A DNA stretch of 64,000 nt, from assembly GCF_030264295.1 (NCBI RefSeq), contig NZ_CP127173.1, positions 5,711,501-5,775,500 on the forward strand. Reading direction: 5' to 3'. The translations under genes and the position numbers were made by a program. The stretch's first letter is position 1. The number at the start of each line of letters is the position of its first letter. Under the pieces are notes generated by a model. The model searched no databases. It had not been told where the DNA came from and saw only the letters and a list, made by a program, of their open reading frames with translations. Shown here in pieces: positions 34,478 to 43,566 of this stretch. Origin of the DNA: Amycolatopsis nalaikhensis (GTDB taxonomy: Bacteria > Actinomycetota > Actinomycetes > Mycobacteriales > Pseudonocardiaceae).

Positions 34478-36397
34478 CTACTGGGAGAGCGCTCGGATGA
34501 AGCCACCGGCGGGCGTGCCGAGCCCGGTGACCGGATCCCAGCCGGGCCCGCTTTGCAGGTTCTGCGGGCGGGCGTCGAAGTCGATCAGGTAGCTGCCCTG
34601 CCCGCCGGGGACGGCGACGCCGCCAAAGGCGTGCATCATCGGCGTCCAGACCCCGGCCTTCTGCGGGACGACGTCGGCGATCGCGCTGGACCCGCGCAGG
34701 CTGTAGAGGATGGGGGTGAGCAGTCCGGCCCGGGCGTTGCCGGAGCGGGCCTGCTGGGCGTCGGCGACGAGCCCGGCGATCAGTGGGGAGGCCAGCGAGG
34801 TGCCGCCGTAGGACCCGATCCCGAACTGGCCCTTGATGGTCTGCCCGACCAGCATCCCGGTGTAGGAGTCGGCCAGCGCCGAGATGTCCGGGACCGCGCG
34901 CTTTCCACCATTACCGGAGCCGATGCCGGACTGCCAGTCCGGCGCATCGTAGAGCGCGGAGGTGCCTCCGCCGGCGCCGGAAGCAAACGGACCGTCGGCG
35001 TCGCGCTGCGGCGTCCAGCTGGTGCCGGACTGGGTGTTGCCGCTGTTCTCCCACCCGGTCAGCACCTTCGGCTGGTTGTTCTGGTCCAGGCCGACGCTGG
35101 TGCCGCCGACCGCCAGGACCCAGGGGCTCGAGGACGGGAAACTGGCAGTCGCGCGGCCGGCGGGGCCGGAGTTGTTGCCGGCGTCGCCGGTGGAGACGGT
35201 GATGGTCTGGCCCTGGATCGCCGCCTGCAGCGCCATCGAGTTGAACTGGTCGCGTGCCGCCTGGGGCAGGGAGCGTTCGCCGTCGGCATTGCCGTAGCTG
35301 TTGCTGATCACGTCCACGGAGTTGTCGGTGACGGCCTGGTTGAACGCGTCGTAGATGCCGGTGCCTTTGCAGGTTTTCCCGGCGTAGTAGCGGATCTTCG
35401 CGTCCGGGGCGATGGTGTGTGAGGCTTGCACGTCCAGGGTTTGCTCGGCGTTCCAGCCTTCGGCGCCGCATTCCTGTGTGTCGGTGAACCCGCCTTGCGG
35501 CAGGACCGCGCTGTACTGGCCGGACGCGAGCGGCGGGACGCCGAGCTGGGCGGCGGCCTGGTTGGTGTCGGTGACGATGGTGGCGGAGTTGTAGGCGCCG
35601 ACGACACCGATCGTCGTACCGGAACCGGTGTTTCCCTTGTCCAGCTTGTACATCGCGCGGACCTGGGTGCCGGTGTAGCCGCAGAGCGAGTTGGACTGGA
35701 ATCCGGCGGGGTACTTCTGCGGGACGTCGGTGTTGTTCTGCTCGCCCCACCAGCGCGCGCAGTGCTGCTCGGCCGCCGCAGCGGCCGGGCGGGTGTGCTG
35801 GGGCCTGAGCAGGGCGGCGCTGTCGTCCAGACCGAGCACCGCCGTGATCGAGGCTCGCAGTGAGGCCGGCACGGTGACCGGCGACGCTGGAGCTGTGAGA
35901 GTCCGGGTGGTGCCGTCGATGCGGGTTCGGTATGCGGCGATCCGGGTGCCGAAGGCGGTTTCCAACGCGGCGGTCGGGTCTTCGGCGTCGACGAAGTGAC
36001 GGTTGCCGCTGACGCCGGTCACGTGCAGGCCCTGCGTGGCCAGCCACCGCGACACCTGCGTGACTGTGTCCTGAGTGGGGGCGAACCGGTCGAGGAACTG
36101 TTGTGAGGACAGGAACTTCCCGTAGTCGGCGTTGCCCGGGTTGGCCAGCTGGGCGGCGAGGCGTTCGGCACCGGCCTGGTCGCGCAGCGCAAGCGCGACC
36201 TTGATGTGGCGGATGGTGTTTCCCTTGGAGGGGGCTGCTTCCGCGTGCGGGACGGCCCAGGATGGTGTGTTCCCGGGGATCGCCGTGCGGTCGCCGCTCT
36301 CAGCGGCGGGGGTGGTGGGTGTCGCGACGGCGGTGGCCGCGGTGGAGGCCAGCAGCGCTGCGGTCGCGGCGAGGGCATGCCAAAGACGGCTGTGCAT
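34478..36397 (-). CDS. S53 family serine protease (sedolisin/kumamolisin type)
   Basis: A 639-residue secreted acid-type protease. The signal peptide is MHSRLWHALAATAALLAST, and the pro-domain (VALALRDQAGAERLAAQLANPGNADYGKFLSS) spans about residues 60-200. The catalytic domain contains Glu and Asp in WNAEQTLDVQASH (ExxxD) and the nucleophile in YGGTSLASPLIAG (GTSxxxP). A calcium-site tail near GPGWDPVTGLGTP closes it. The start is ATG 36397 with AGGAG upstream; the longer frame to 36931 is not credible. Cargo proteases of this kind are unusual on conjugative elements. Confidence 0.88.
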   Translation of the reverse strand: MHSRLWHALAATAALLASTAATAVATPTTPAAESGDRTAIPGNTPSWAVPHAEAAPSKGNTIRHIKVALALRDQAGAERLAAQLANPGNADYGKFLSSQQFLDRFAPTQDTVTQVSRWLATQGLHVTGVSGNRHFVDAEDPTAALETAFGTRIAAYRTRIDGTTRTLTAPASPVTVPASLRASITAVLGLDDSAALLRPQHTRPAAAAAEQHCARWWGEQNNTDVPQKYPAGFQSNSLCGYTGTQVRAMYKLDKGNTGSGTTIGVVGAYNSATIVTDTNQAAAQLGVPPLASGQYSAVLPQGGFTDTQECGAEGWNAEQTLDVQASHTIAPDAKIRYYAGKTCKGTGIYDAFNQAVTDNSVDVISNSYGNADGERSLPQAARDQFNSMALQAAIQGQTITVSTGDAGNNSGPAGRATASFPSSSPWVLAVGGTSVGLDQNNQPKVLTGWENSGNTQSGTSWTPQRDADGPFASGAGGGTSALYDAPDWQSGIGSGNGGKRAVPDISALADSYTGMLVGQTIKGQFGIGSYGGTSLASPLIAGLVADAQQARSGNARAGLLTPILYSLRGSSAIADVVPQKAGVWTPMMHAFGGVAVPGGQGSYLIDFDARPQNLQSGPGWDPVTGLGTPAGGFIRALSQ

Positions 36398-37151
36398 CGA
36401 GGTTTTCTCCTTGAATACTAGGGGAAAGCCATTCAGCGTCGTGTCAGTTGAGTGACGAGCGCGCTGAAGGGGCATGCCTCGTGCCGCAGCCAAGGGATAC
36501 GCGAAGTGGGCTGAGCGGAGACTTCGGATGGTATGGACCGGCCCGCGAGGGCCTGGTCGTGTGGAGGTCGCTGCGCGACGGGTGTGGATCAGTGCGTCGG
36601 ATGGACTTCGCGCGGAGGTCCGCGCGCCGGACTGACGTGGATTGCTGCCAATGGTGTGAGCACGTGTAAGTCCCAACGTGGTGGCCAACCGTGCGTCAAC
36701 CGCGCCTCCCCCGGCGCGGTACACGATCCGCCGTACTGAGACAGACAATAACTCGATCTCGACAAAAGTCAACGATCGTGTACGCCCGGTCTTCGTGCTC
36801 GGCGACGAAAGACAGGATGTTCCTGCCAGTTGTTGCGATACGCGCGGCCATGGGGCCCCCTGCTGGTCGTGGCGACCGGCATTTCGGCTGATCGACCGAA
36901 AGGGCGGGGAGACGACACCTCCGGCGATCACGCTTCGCAGTTACCGTGGGCACCAGTGCTACTGTCAGTGGTCGTTGACGATTAACCCGATCGAGTGTTC
37001 CCCTGGTTAGTGTTTGATGGCGATGGTGCTACCCGTGGTACGAAACCTGACACGGCGTGCGGCACGTCAGGGGTGATGCCCGCGCTGGCCGGCGAGCGGG
37101 AACAGCACGGGGGAGGGGTAATGCTGGGGTCACGATTCACGGCGGGGCGCC
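36398..37151. other. 754-base divergent intergenic region
   Basis: No supported gene. The region separates the minus-strand exported-protein genes from the plus-strand NB-ARC/LuxR gene and should hold both promoters. It contains a locally A/T-richer patch (36730-36780, ACAATAACTCGATCTCGAC) and an AACGATCGTG motif (36769-36778) that is nearly repeated at about 43437 in the other regulator-flanking region. An origin, oriT or regulator site is possible but not shown. Confidence 0.4.
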
Positions 37152-39526
37152 ATGGGGCCGACGACGCTCCGATGCCGTGGCGGCATGGTGCGTAGGCCGT
37201 CGTCGAGCGCCGGCGTACCGGGCGCCGCCTACCCGACCTCACACATCGGTCGATCACACAAGGTAACCGAGATCGAGGAGCATATCGACGAGGGCGCCCG
37301 CCTGGTGACCGCCACCGGCAGCGGCGGTGTCGGAAAAACGCGGCTGGCCGTAGAGGCGTTCCGGCAGCTGCGCGACGCATACGATGCGACCGCATTCGTC
37401 CGTCTCGCGGAAATGAGCTGCGAGGCCGGAGACGACGAGACGGTCGAGCGAATCTGCAACGCGCTTCTCGCGGATTTGCGCGTCGCCAATCACCAGCCCG
37501 ATGCCCAGCCGCTGGACGTGCTGATCCGCTACCTGCGCGACCAACGGGTTCTGCTCGTTCTCGACAACTGCGAACAGGTGCTCAACCCGGTCCAAGAACT
37601 CATCGACCTGCTGATCAACGCCGCGCCGCAGCTGCAGATCATCGCGACCAGCCGCGCCTGGCTGCAGGTCCACGGCGAGCGCGTCGTGCACGTCAACCCG
37701 CTTCCGGTGCCCGGGAAGAACGCGGACCGCATCGAGGCCGAGGACTGCGCGTCGGTCCAGCTGCTCCAAGACCGCGCCGCCCTGGCCGGCAGGCCGTTGA
37801 CCGCCGAGGACGATTGGGCGACCATCGTGCGCCTGGTCCGCTGGTCCGACGGGATTCCGCTCATCCTGGAGTCGTCGCAGCCCAGCTGAGCACTGGACGC
37901 ACGCCGGCGGTCGTGTTCGGCCGCCTGGAAGGCGGAGCGTCACTGCGGTACGCCCCGGGCACCCGCGGGGTCCAGGCGCATCACCTGGCCTTGGACGTGG
38001 CGATCGGCGAGTCCTGGAAACTGTGCACCGACGTGCAGCAGCGGGTGTGGGCCCGACTGACGGTGTTCACCGGCGGCTTCACCCTCGAGGCGGCCGAGCA
38101 AGTCTGCGCCGACGCCGTCGTCGATCGCGCCGAGATCCTGCCGACGTTGGACTACCTGGTCCGCCACTCGATCATCGAGGGCGCGTCCGCGGACGGCCGG
38201 TACCGGCAGCACAACTACCTGCGCGAATACGGCCGCCGACGCCTAGCACAGTTCGGCGATCAGGACGCGATGGCGGAGAGCCACTGCGCGTGGAATGCGC
38301 AGCTGGTCCGGGACGCGGCGGAGCGGTGTTTCGGACCCGACGAGATGACCTGGCTCGCCCGGGTCAACGCCGAGTCCGGCAACATCACCGCGGCCGTGAG
38401 CTGGTGCGCAGACCGCGGTCAGGTCGGGCGGGGGCTGACGATCATGGTCGACTTCTTGCGTACTCGCGCGCCGTACTTCTTCGCCACCGAGATCCCCGTC
38501 TGCCGCCAAGTCGAAAACCTCCTGCGTGCCGGGCCTGCGGAGCCGTCGCCGGTGCGGATCTCGGCGCTGGCGATGGTCGGCTGGATCTGGCTGGCGCTGG
38601 GCGCCCGTGATCGCGGCAAAGTTCATCGCGACGAGTGCCTCGATCTCGCCCGCCGGATCTGCATGGAAACCGCGCCGGCGGTGCAGTTCATCGACGGCAC
38701 CTACGACGCGCTGGCCCTCGGACAACGCAGCGGATACGCCAAACTCGAAACGGCCCGGGAAGGCTTTCACGCGGCCGGCGACGACGTTTCGGCGTACATG
38801 GCTGGCCTGTTCCACGCCTTCACCGCGGGCCTGCACGGCCCGGCTGAGGAGGCCGACCGCATGTCGCGGTGGTGCCTCGATGAGGCGCACGCTCGCGGTG
38901 CGGAATGGGCGATCACGTGGGCCGAGTGGACGCGCGGGCTGCCGGAGGGTTCGCAGCCACAGGCCAGCGCTCGCCCGGCACTGCGTAAGCAGGTGAAACT
39001 CGGCGACCTCTGGGGGCCGGCGTGGGGTGTGGAGGAAGAGGCCCGCAAACGCGTGCTGGCCCGGGACTTCCTCGGCGCGGCGCATTTGTATGGCGGCTCC
39101 GACAGCCTGCAGGCCCGCCACGGCGTCCGGTTCAACGGCCTACCGGGCTGGCGCCATCACCGGGACCTCGCGATTGCCGCGATCGTCGACGCAATCGGGA
39201 AAGAGGCGTTCGAAGCCGCGCGGCTGACCGGTAGCCGCTGGGACGACGAGCGGATTGTGGCGTTCGCTCTCGGCGACGCCGACTCCGCCTCACCGCAGTT
39301 GACCGAGCGGCAGCGGGAGATCGTGCGGATGGTCAGCGAGGGCATGACCAATGCCGAGATCGGAGCAGTCCTGCATCACGCGCCCAGGACCGTCGAGGGG
39401 GAACTGACGAGGATCTACCGGCGGCTGAACCTGCGAGACCGCAAGGAACTGGCCGACTGGTACCAGACGCAGGTAACCGCTATCGGCGGCTCCACTGCAC
39501 CGGCAGCGTCGCCACGCCGCGGATGA
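37152..39526 (+). pseudogene. NB-ARC ATPase/LuxR-type regulator, frameshifted
   Basis: A large STAND-type regulator of about 790 residues when joined. The first part holds SHIGRSHKVTEIEEHIDEG and Walker A TGSGGVGKTRLAVEAF, then VLLVLDNCEQVL (Walker B) and IIATSRAWLQVHGERV. At about 37876 the frame shifts: LILE continues as VAAQLSTGRTPAVVFGRLEG in the next frame. The winged-helix, TPR-like middle (38000-39250) and C-terminal LuxR helix-turn-helix (LTERQREIVRMVSEGMTNAEIGAVLHH) follow. One base is missing in between. It converges on the P450 gene with a 47-base overlap. Likely a pathway regulator in the AfsR/SARP-like group. Confidence 0.8.
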
Positions 39527-40715
39527 CGCCGAACGTGCGGCGCACGGTAGCGTGCGGTTGAAGCTGGAAGTCGGGAATCGCCCGCAGCAGCTCGTCCAGC
39601 ATCACCCGCAGCTCCACCCGGGCCAAATGCCGGCCGAGGCAGCGGTGCTCGCCTGAACCCCAGCCCAGGTGTGGTGTCCGGCTGCGGTCACGGTCGAGAC
39701 GGAAGACGTCGCCGTCGTCGAAGCGGCGCTCGTCGCGGTTGGCGCTGCCCCACGCCAGAAGGAGGCGGTCACCAGGCTCCAGCGTCAGGCCGCCGAGGTG
39801 GGTGTGGGTGGTCACGGTGCGGCCGGTGGCCGCGACGGCCGGCTCGTGGCGGACCAGCTCCTCGACGAAGGGCTCCAACAGCACTGGGAGGGCCGTCACG
39901 CGCTCGCGCAGGGCGGGATTTTCCAGGAGCTGCAGGACGGCGGTGGCACAGGCGTCGGCAGTGGTCAGGTGCCCGGCCGCGACCATCAGCATGGTCATCT
40001 TGACCAGCTCCTCCTCGTTGGCGATGCGCCCGTCGACCTCGGCGGCGACCATGCACGAGAGAAGGTCACGGCCCGGGCGCGCACGGCGTTCGCGGATCTG
40101 CCCGAGGAGGAAATCCGCGTACACGCGGCCGATCTGCTGGGCCTCGAGCAAGGTTTCGGCACTGTACAGCGCGCGCACGTGCTCCGACAGCCACGCCCGT
40201 TCCAGCTCGGCCAGCCCGAGCATCCGTCCAATCACCAGCGGCGGCACCTGCCGGGTGTAGCCGCTGACCAGATCCGCCGCCCCGCGCGGGATCATTTCCT
40301 GCAGCGTTTCCCGGCAGATCGCCCGAACGTACTGGTCCTGGGCCGCCGCTGCCGCCGGTGTGAAGAAGTCCATGAGTGTGCGCCGCCATTGATGGTGATG
40401 GTCGTCGTCGGTCTCGAACATCGGCGCCACGGCCTCGCGCATCTCCGTGACCACGGCCGCCGCGCCCAGTCCGTCGACGTAGGCGCTGAACCGGTCCGAT
40501 GCTTGCGCCGCTTCGCGGATCTCGTCGTACCCGGTGACCAGCACGAACCCATCCAGCTCACCGCTGCGGGCGACTGGGCAGCCCCGGCGGATCCTCCCCA
40601 TCGTCTCGTAGGCCGTCTCGGCGACCGCGGGATCGAGATGGTTGAACGACCACGCCAGTTCGCCCGGTCCGATTTCTGCCTCGCGCCTCGGCGCGCCCCC
40701 CGAATCCAGCACCAT
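39480..40715 (-). CDS. cytochrome P450
   Basis: A 411-residue soluble bacterial P450. The I-helix is VAAGHLTTADACATAV (AGxxT), the K-helix ExxR is in EPFVEELVRHEP, and the heme loop is HLGWGSGEHRCLGRHLAR with the proximal Cys. Trp replaces the usual Phe in FGxGxHxCxG. N-terminal WRRTLMDFF and the C-helix region are normal. The redox partner is not encoded nearby. It is divergent from the ImmA/IrrE gene. Confidence 0.92.
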   Translation of the reverse strand: MVLDSGGAPRREAEIGPGELAWSFNHLDPAVAETAYETMGRIRRGCPVARSGELDGFVLVTGYDEIREAAQASDRFSAYVDGLGAAAVVTEMREAVAPMFETDDDHHHQWRRTLMDFFTPAAAAAQDQYVRAICRETLQEMIPRGAADLVSGYTRQVPPLVIGRMLGLAELERAWLSEHVRALYSAETLLEAQQIGRVYADFLLGQIRERRARPGRDLLSCMVAAEVDGRIANEEELVKMTMLMVAAGHLTTADACATAVLQLLENPALRERVTALPVLLEPFVEELVRHEPAVAATGRTVTTHTHLGGLTLEPGDRLLLAWGSANRDERRFDDGDVFRLDRDRSRTPHLGWGSGEHRCLGRHLARVELRVMLDELLRAIPDFQLQPHATVRRTFGVIRGVATLPVQWSRR

Positions 40716-40995
40716 GACTTCCTGACTAGTCGGCCAGAGACCGCGGGATCAAGCGGTCGCCAGGCAGGAATGTGGTTTTCCCGGAAATATGCGGCCCCGC
40801 ACCGACCCCCGCAAAAGGCCGCACGGACCCCCGTCAACGAACAATGCGGGATCCAGCGGGCAGCTGCGGGCACGTGCCGTGCATCGAGTCCGTCAGTATG
40901 GCTGCAACGCGCTGACCTGCTGCGATGAAGATCGTCAGCAGTGACTGCCGGGGCCGGTGGGGACCGGCTGGATCGACCAACGTCCAGGGGAGAAC

Positions 40996-41476
40996 GTGAA
41001 CACCACAGCCAACGAGAATCGGGAGTTCGTCCGACGCTGCGAAAGCATCATCGCTGCCTTGCCCATCCGACATCCGTTCGAGTTGCGCGCCTTCCTCAGC
41101 GCCGTCGGGAAGCAGCGGGGAATGACCGTAATTCTGGGGCGGATGGCGACCCGGCGTGGCGGAGCCAGCGGCTTGCTGGTGCGTGCCCGGGAGCAGTGCT
41201 GGCTCGTGGTCGCGGCCGCCGCCGTGCCGGCGCACGCCGCCCACATCGCGTTCCACGAGATCGGGCACTGGCTGCTCCGCCATCCGGACAACCACACGTG
41301 CAGCCGGCGCACGCACCCGGACGGCCGGTGGGAAGCTCGAGGCCGAGCAGTTCGCCTATCTGCTGCGGGATCACGTCCGGGCCGGGTCGGCACGTTACCG
41401 CGACCGGCTTCCGCCTGGCCGGACCGCGCTGCGGGCGGCATTCGGTTCGCGTCGGCACCTGTGCGCCGATGCCTGA
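40996..41476 (+). pseudogene. ImmA/IrrE-type metallopeptidase, frameshifted
   Basis: These proteases cleave phage/ICE-type repressors to derepress element genes. From GTG 40996 (AGGGGAG just upstream) the frame reads REFVRRCESIIAALPIRHPF and holds the zinc motif HIAFHEIGHWLLRHPD. At about 41330 the frame shifts, and LEAEQFAYLLRDHVRAGSARYRD continues to the TGA at 41474-41476. Joined, it is about 160 residues, the usual size. The stop overlaps the next ATG by 8 bases. The partner repressor is likely the EspR-like gene nearby. Confidence 0.75.
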
Positions 41477-42680
41477 CGCGGTCGCGCTCCTCTGGTACGG
41501 CGCCGCAGCCACCGGTGCGGCTGAATCGGTGCGGAAGGCGCTGGTCAACAGGGGTGTCGGGTATACCGTCAGCCGCCACTTCCTGACCGCTGGCATCGCC
41601 TGCATGGCGTTGTCGCTGGCCGCCGGAGACCCGCTGACGCTGGACTGGGCCGACCACCTGACCGGGCTGCACAACGTCGCGATCGTGGTCCACAACCTGC
41701 TGGCCATGCTGGCGATGGTTTTCACCGCCGGGTTCCTGCACACACTCGGTCAGTTGCGTCTGCCCATGCCGGCCGTCGTCACGGTCTTCCTGACCTGTGC
41801 GGCGGCGATGGTCACCCTGTACGCGCAGGCCGGTGCCCACACGTCCTGGTTCGGCTCGCCCCGCAACCCGGCGCTGCCCTCCCAGCTCTACAGCGCCATC
41901 TACCTGGGCTACATGGTCGGATGGCTCGCGCTGCTGCTGCTCGGGTTGACCGTGGTCGCCGTGGGCGAGGTGGCCGGGGTCCGCGGCGGCGTCGCCCTGG
42001 CACAGCTGGGTGTGGCCGTGTCCCTGGTCGGACTGTCCTGGCGGCTCGGCGTCGTCATCCGCCTGCTGGCCGACTCCGAGCATCTGCCGCGGGGAACCCA
42101 TTTCGCGGTGTTCACCGACGCTGTGGGCTTGGCTCTGTTCGTCCTGGGATCGCTGTTCGCCGCCGCGACACGTACTTTGTTCGATATGCGCGATCGCCGG
42201 CGCAGGCAGCGTCAGGAAGCCGCGATCGAGCGTCTGTGGCGGCGAGTGCGTGTTCTGCTGGCCTATCGTCGCCGACCGCCGCTGCGGCTGCGCGAGCAGG
42301 TGGTCGAGATCGAAGATGCTCTCCTGATCGTGGACCAGTTGATCGACTCCGCCACGGGGCGCGCGATTCGGGATGACCTGCGCGACCTCGCGCTGCTCTA
42401 CGGCGTCGACACTGGCCACCTGGCGACCGCCGCCGAGATCGAGATCGCGATCGCCACCATCGTCGCACAGCTGTCACACCGGCCGGCGACACCGACGCCG
42501 GGCTGCACCGATGATGCCGACGACGCCGAGGCATGGTGGCCTGAAACCGAGCGCCTACCCGTCGACGACGGCGCACGGCTGGTTTGGCTGGCGGCCGTCG
42601 GGCAAGCGCTGGGGGAGCGCCGGGTACAGCGGCTCGCGAAGAGATTGGGGCCCAGGCTGACTAGTGACAGCCCGGCGTGA
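41469..42680 (+). CDS. MAB_1171c-type polytopic membrane protein
   Basis: A 403-residue protein. The first 240 residues are hydrophobic, with about seven membrane segments (for example FLTAGIACMALSLAAG, VVHNLLAMLAMVFTAGFLH, YMVGWLALLLLGLTVVAVG). A charged hinge RDRRRRQRQEAAIERLWRRV and a soluble C-terminal domain (EQVVEIEDALLIVDQLIDS ... LATAAEIEIAIATIVAQL) follow. This matches the putative transporter family named after M. abscessus MAB_1171c. The start overlaps the ImmA/IrrE stop, so the two are one unit. The transported substrate is unknown. Confidence 0.72.
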   Translation: MPDAVALLWYGAAATGAAESVRKALVNRGVGYTVSRHFLTAGIACMALSLAAGDPLTLDWADHLTGLHNVAIVVHNLLAMLAMVFTAGFLHTLGQLRLPMPAVVTVFLTCAAAMVTLYAQAGAHTSWFGSPRNPALPSQLYSAIYLGYMVGWLALLLLGLTVVAVGEVAGVRGGVALAQLGVAVSLVGLSWRLGVVIRLLADSEHLPRGTHFAVFTDAVGLALFVLGSLFAAATRTLFDMRDRRRRQRQEAAIERLWRRVRVLLAYRRRPPLRLREQVVEIEDALLIVDQLIDSATGRAIRDDLRDLALLYGVDTGHLATAAEIEIAIATIVAQLSHRPATPTPGCTDDADDAEAWWPETERLPVDDGARLVWLAAVGQALGERRVQRLAKRLGPRLTSDSPA

Positions 42681-42690
42681 CTTCAGGCGG

Positions 42691-43248
42691 TCAGCCGGGT
42701 TGATCGCGGCCGGTGCTGCGGATGGTCTGGGCGATGCGTTCGAGGACCTTCAGCAGCTGCTGCTTGTCCGCCTCGCGAGCGGCGCCGAGCGAACTGGTGA
42801 TGGCACGGGCGTTGACGCCGAGTCCTCCGAGTTCGGTCATCAGTTCATGGGTTCTGCGGTCGGCCTCGTCGTAGGGCAGCTCGAACTCCTCGGCCGGAAC
42901 GCTGGGATCGAGCAGGTTCGGATGGATGCGCCAGAATTCGGCCAGCGCGCGGGTGATCGCCGGGCGGCTGTTCTCCCGGTAACCGGTTTTGAAGTTGGCC
43001 AGGGCCTGCTTCGTCAAGGGCAGCCCGGTTCGGGCCTGCACCCACCGGGCGACCAATGGGACGCGAGCGGTGAAGCGCCGAAATCCCACGGCGCCTTCGG
43101 TGGTGAGCTGGGCGATCTCCTCCGGGACGATCACCGGGGCACCGTCGAACATGTAGTAGGTCGAGACGTGCTCGAGCAGATAGCTGAGCCGCTCGGCGAA
43201 CGTGTCGAAGCTCGAGCAGTTCGAGGGTGAGCTGCTGTTGCGCGGCAT
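42691..43248 (-). CDS. EspR-like XRE-family DNA-binding protein
   Basis: A 185-residue protein resembling mycobacterial EspR: N-terminal TFAERLSYLLEHV, then a recognition region GLPLTKQALANFKTGYRENSRPAITRALAEFWRIHPNLL and a C-terminal dimerisation helix AREADKQQLLKVLERIAQTI. An insertion of about 35 residues (APVIVPEEIAQLTTEGAVG...) separates the first helix from the HTH. It is convergent with the MAB_1171c gene and is probably the regulator paired with the ImmA/IrrE peptidase. Confidence 0.72.
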   Translation of the reverse strand: MPRNSSSPSNCSSFDTFAERLSYLLEHVSTYYMFDGAPVIVPEEIAQLTTEGAVGFRRFTARVPLVARWVQARTGLPLTKQALANFKTGYRENSRPAITRALAEFWRIHPNLLDPSVPAEEFELPYDEADRRTHELMTELGGLGVNARAITSSLGAAREADKQQLLKVLERIAQTIRSTGRDQPG

Positions 43249-43395
43249 AGGTGCGGCGCGGCATCGGCGAGGTCAGGTATGCCGGGGAGGTAGTTTCCCA
43301 CTCCTCGAAATCCGGCTCGTCGCCATACCTTCGTGCCACCTTGCCCCCATATCGTCCGTCGTGCCTGGTTCCCGCCTCGCCGAGATCGACGCTAT

Positions 43396-43423
43396 TTGAC
43401 ACGGCGCAGGGAGCGTCTACCAT
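43396..43423 (+). promoter_or_regulatory. sigma70-type promoter of the transfer operon
   Basis: TTGACA (43396-43401), a 16-base spacer and TACCAT (43418-43423) form a good -35/-10 pair. It lies about 143 bases upstream of the TTG start of the MinD-like gene within the 318-base gap 43249-43566, which holds no other gene. The long leader might carry further regulation. Confidence 0.5.
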
Positions 43424-43566
43424 CGAAGCAAAGATCCACGATCGTTGCGAGTATCTTCGGGTTCCCGGAAGAACGCAACCCACGCCACCCCGAACAGGGG
43501 GTTGGAGCACGGTCCCGGTGTGACCGCCGCACCCTTCACGGCGCACCACCGTTGAGGGAGGCCGTC

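Noticed and set aside
36696..36953. 85-residue minus-strand ORF in the divergent gap
   Set aside because: No ribosome site, no family, and lies in the presumed promoter region.
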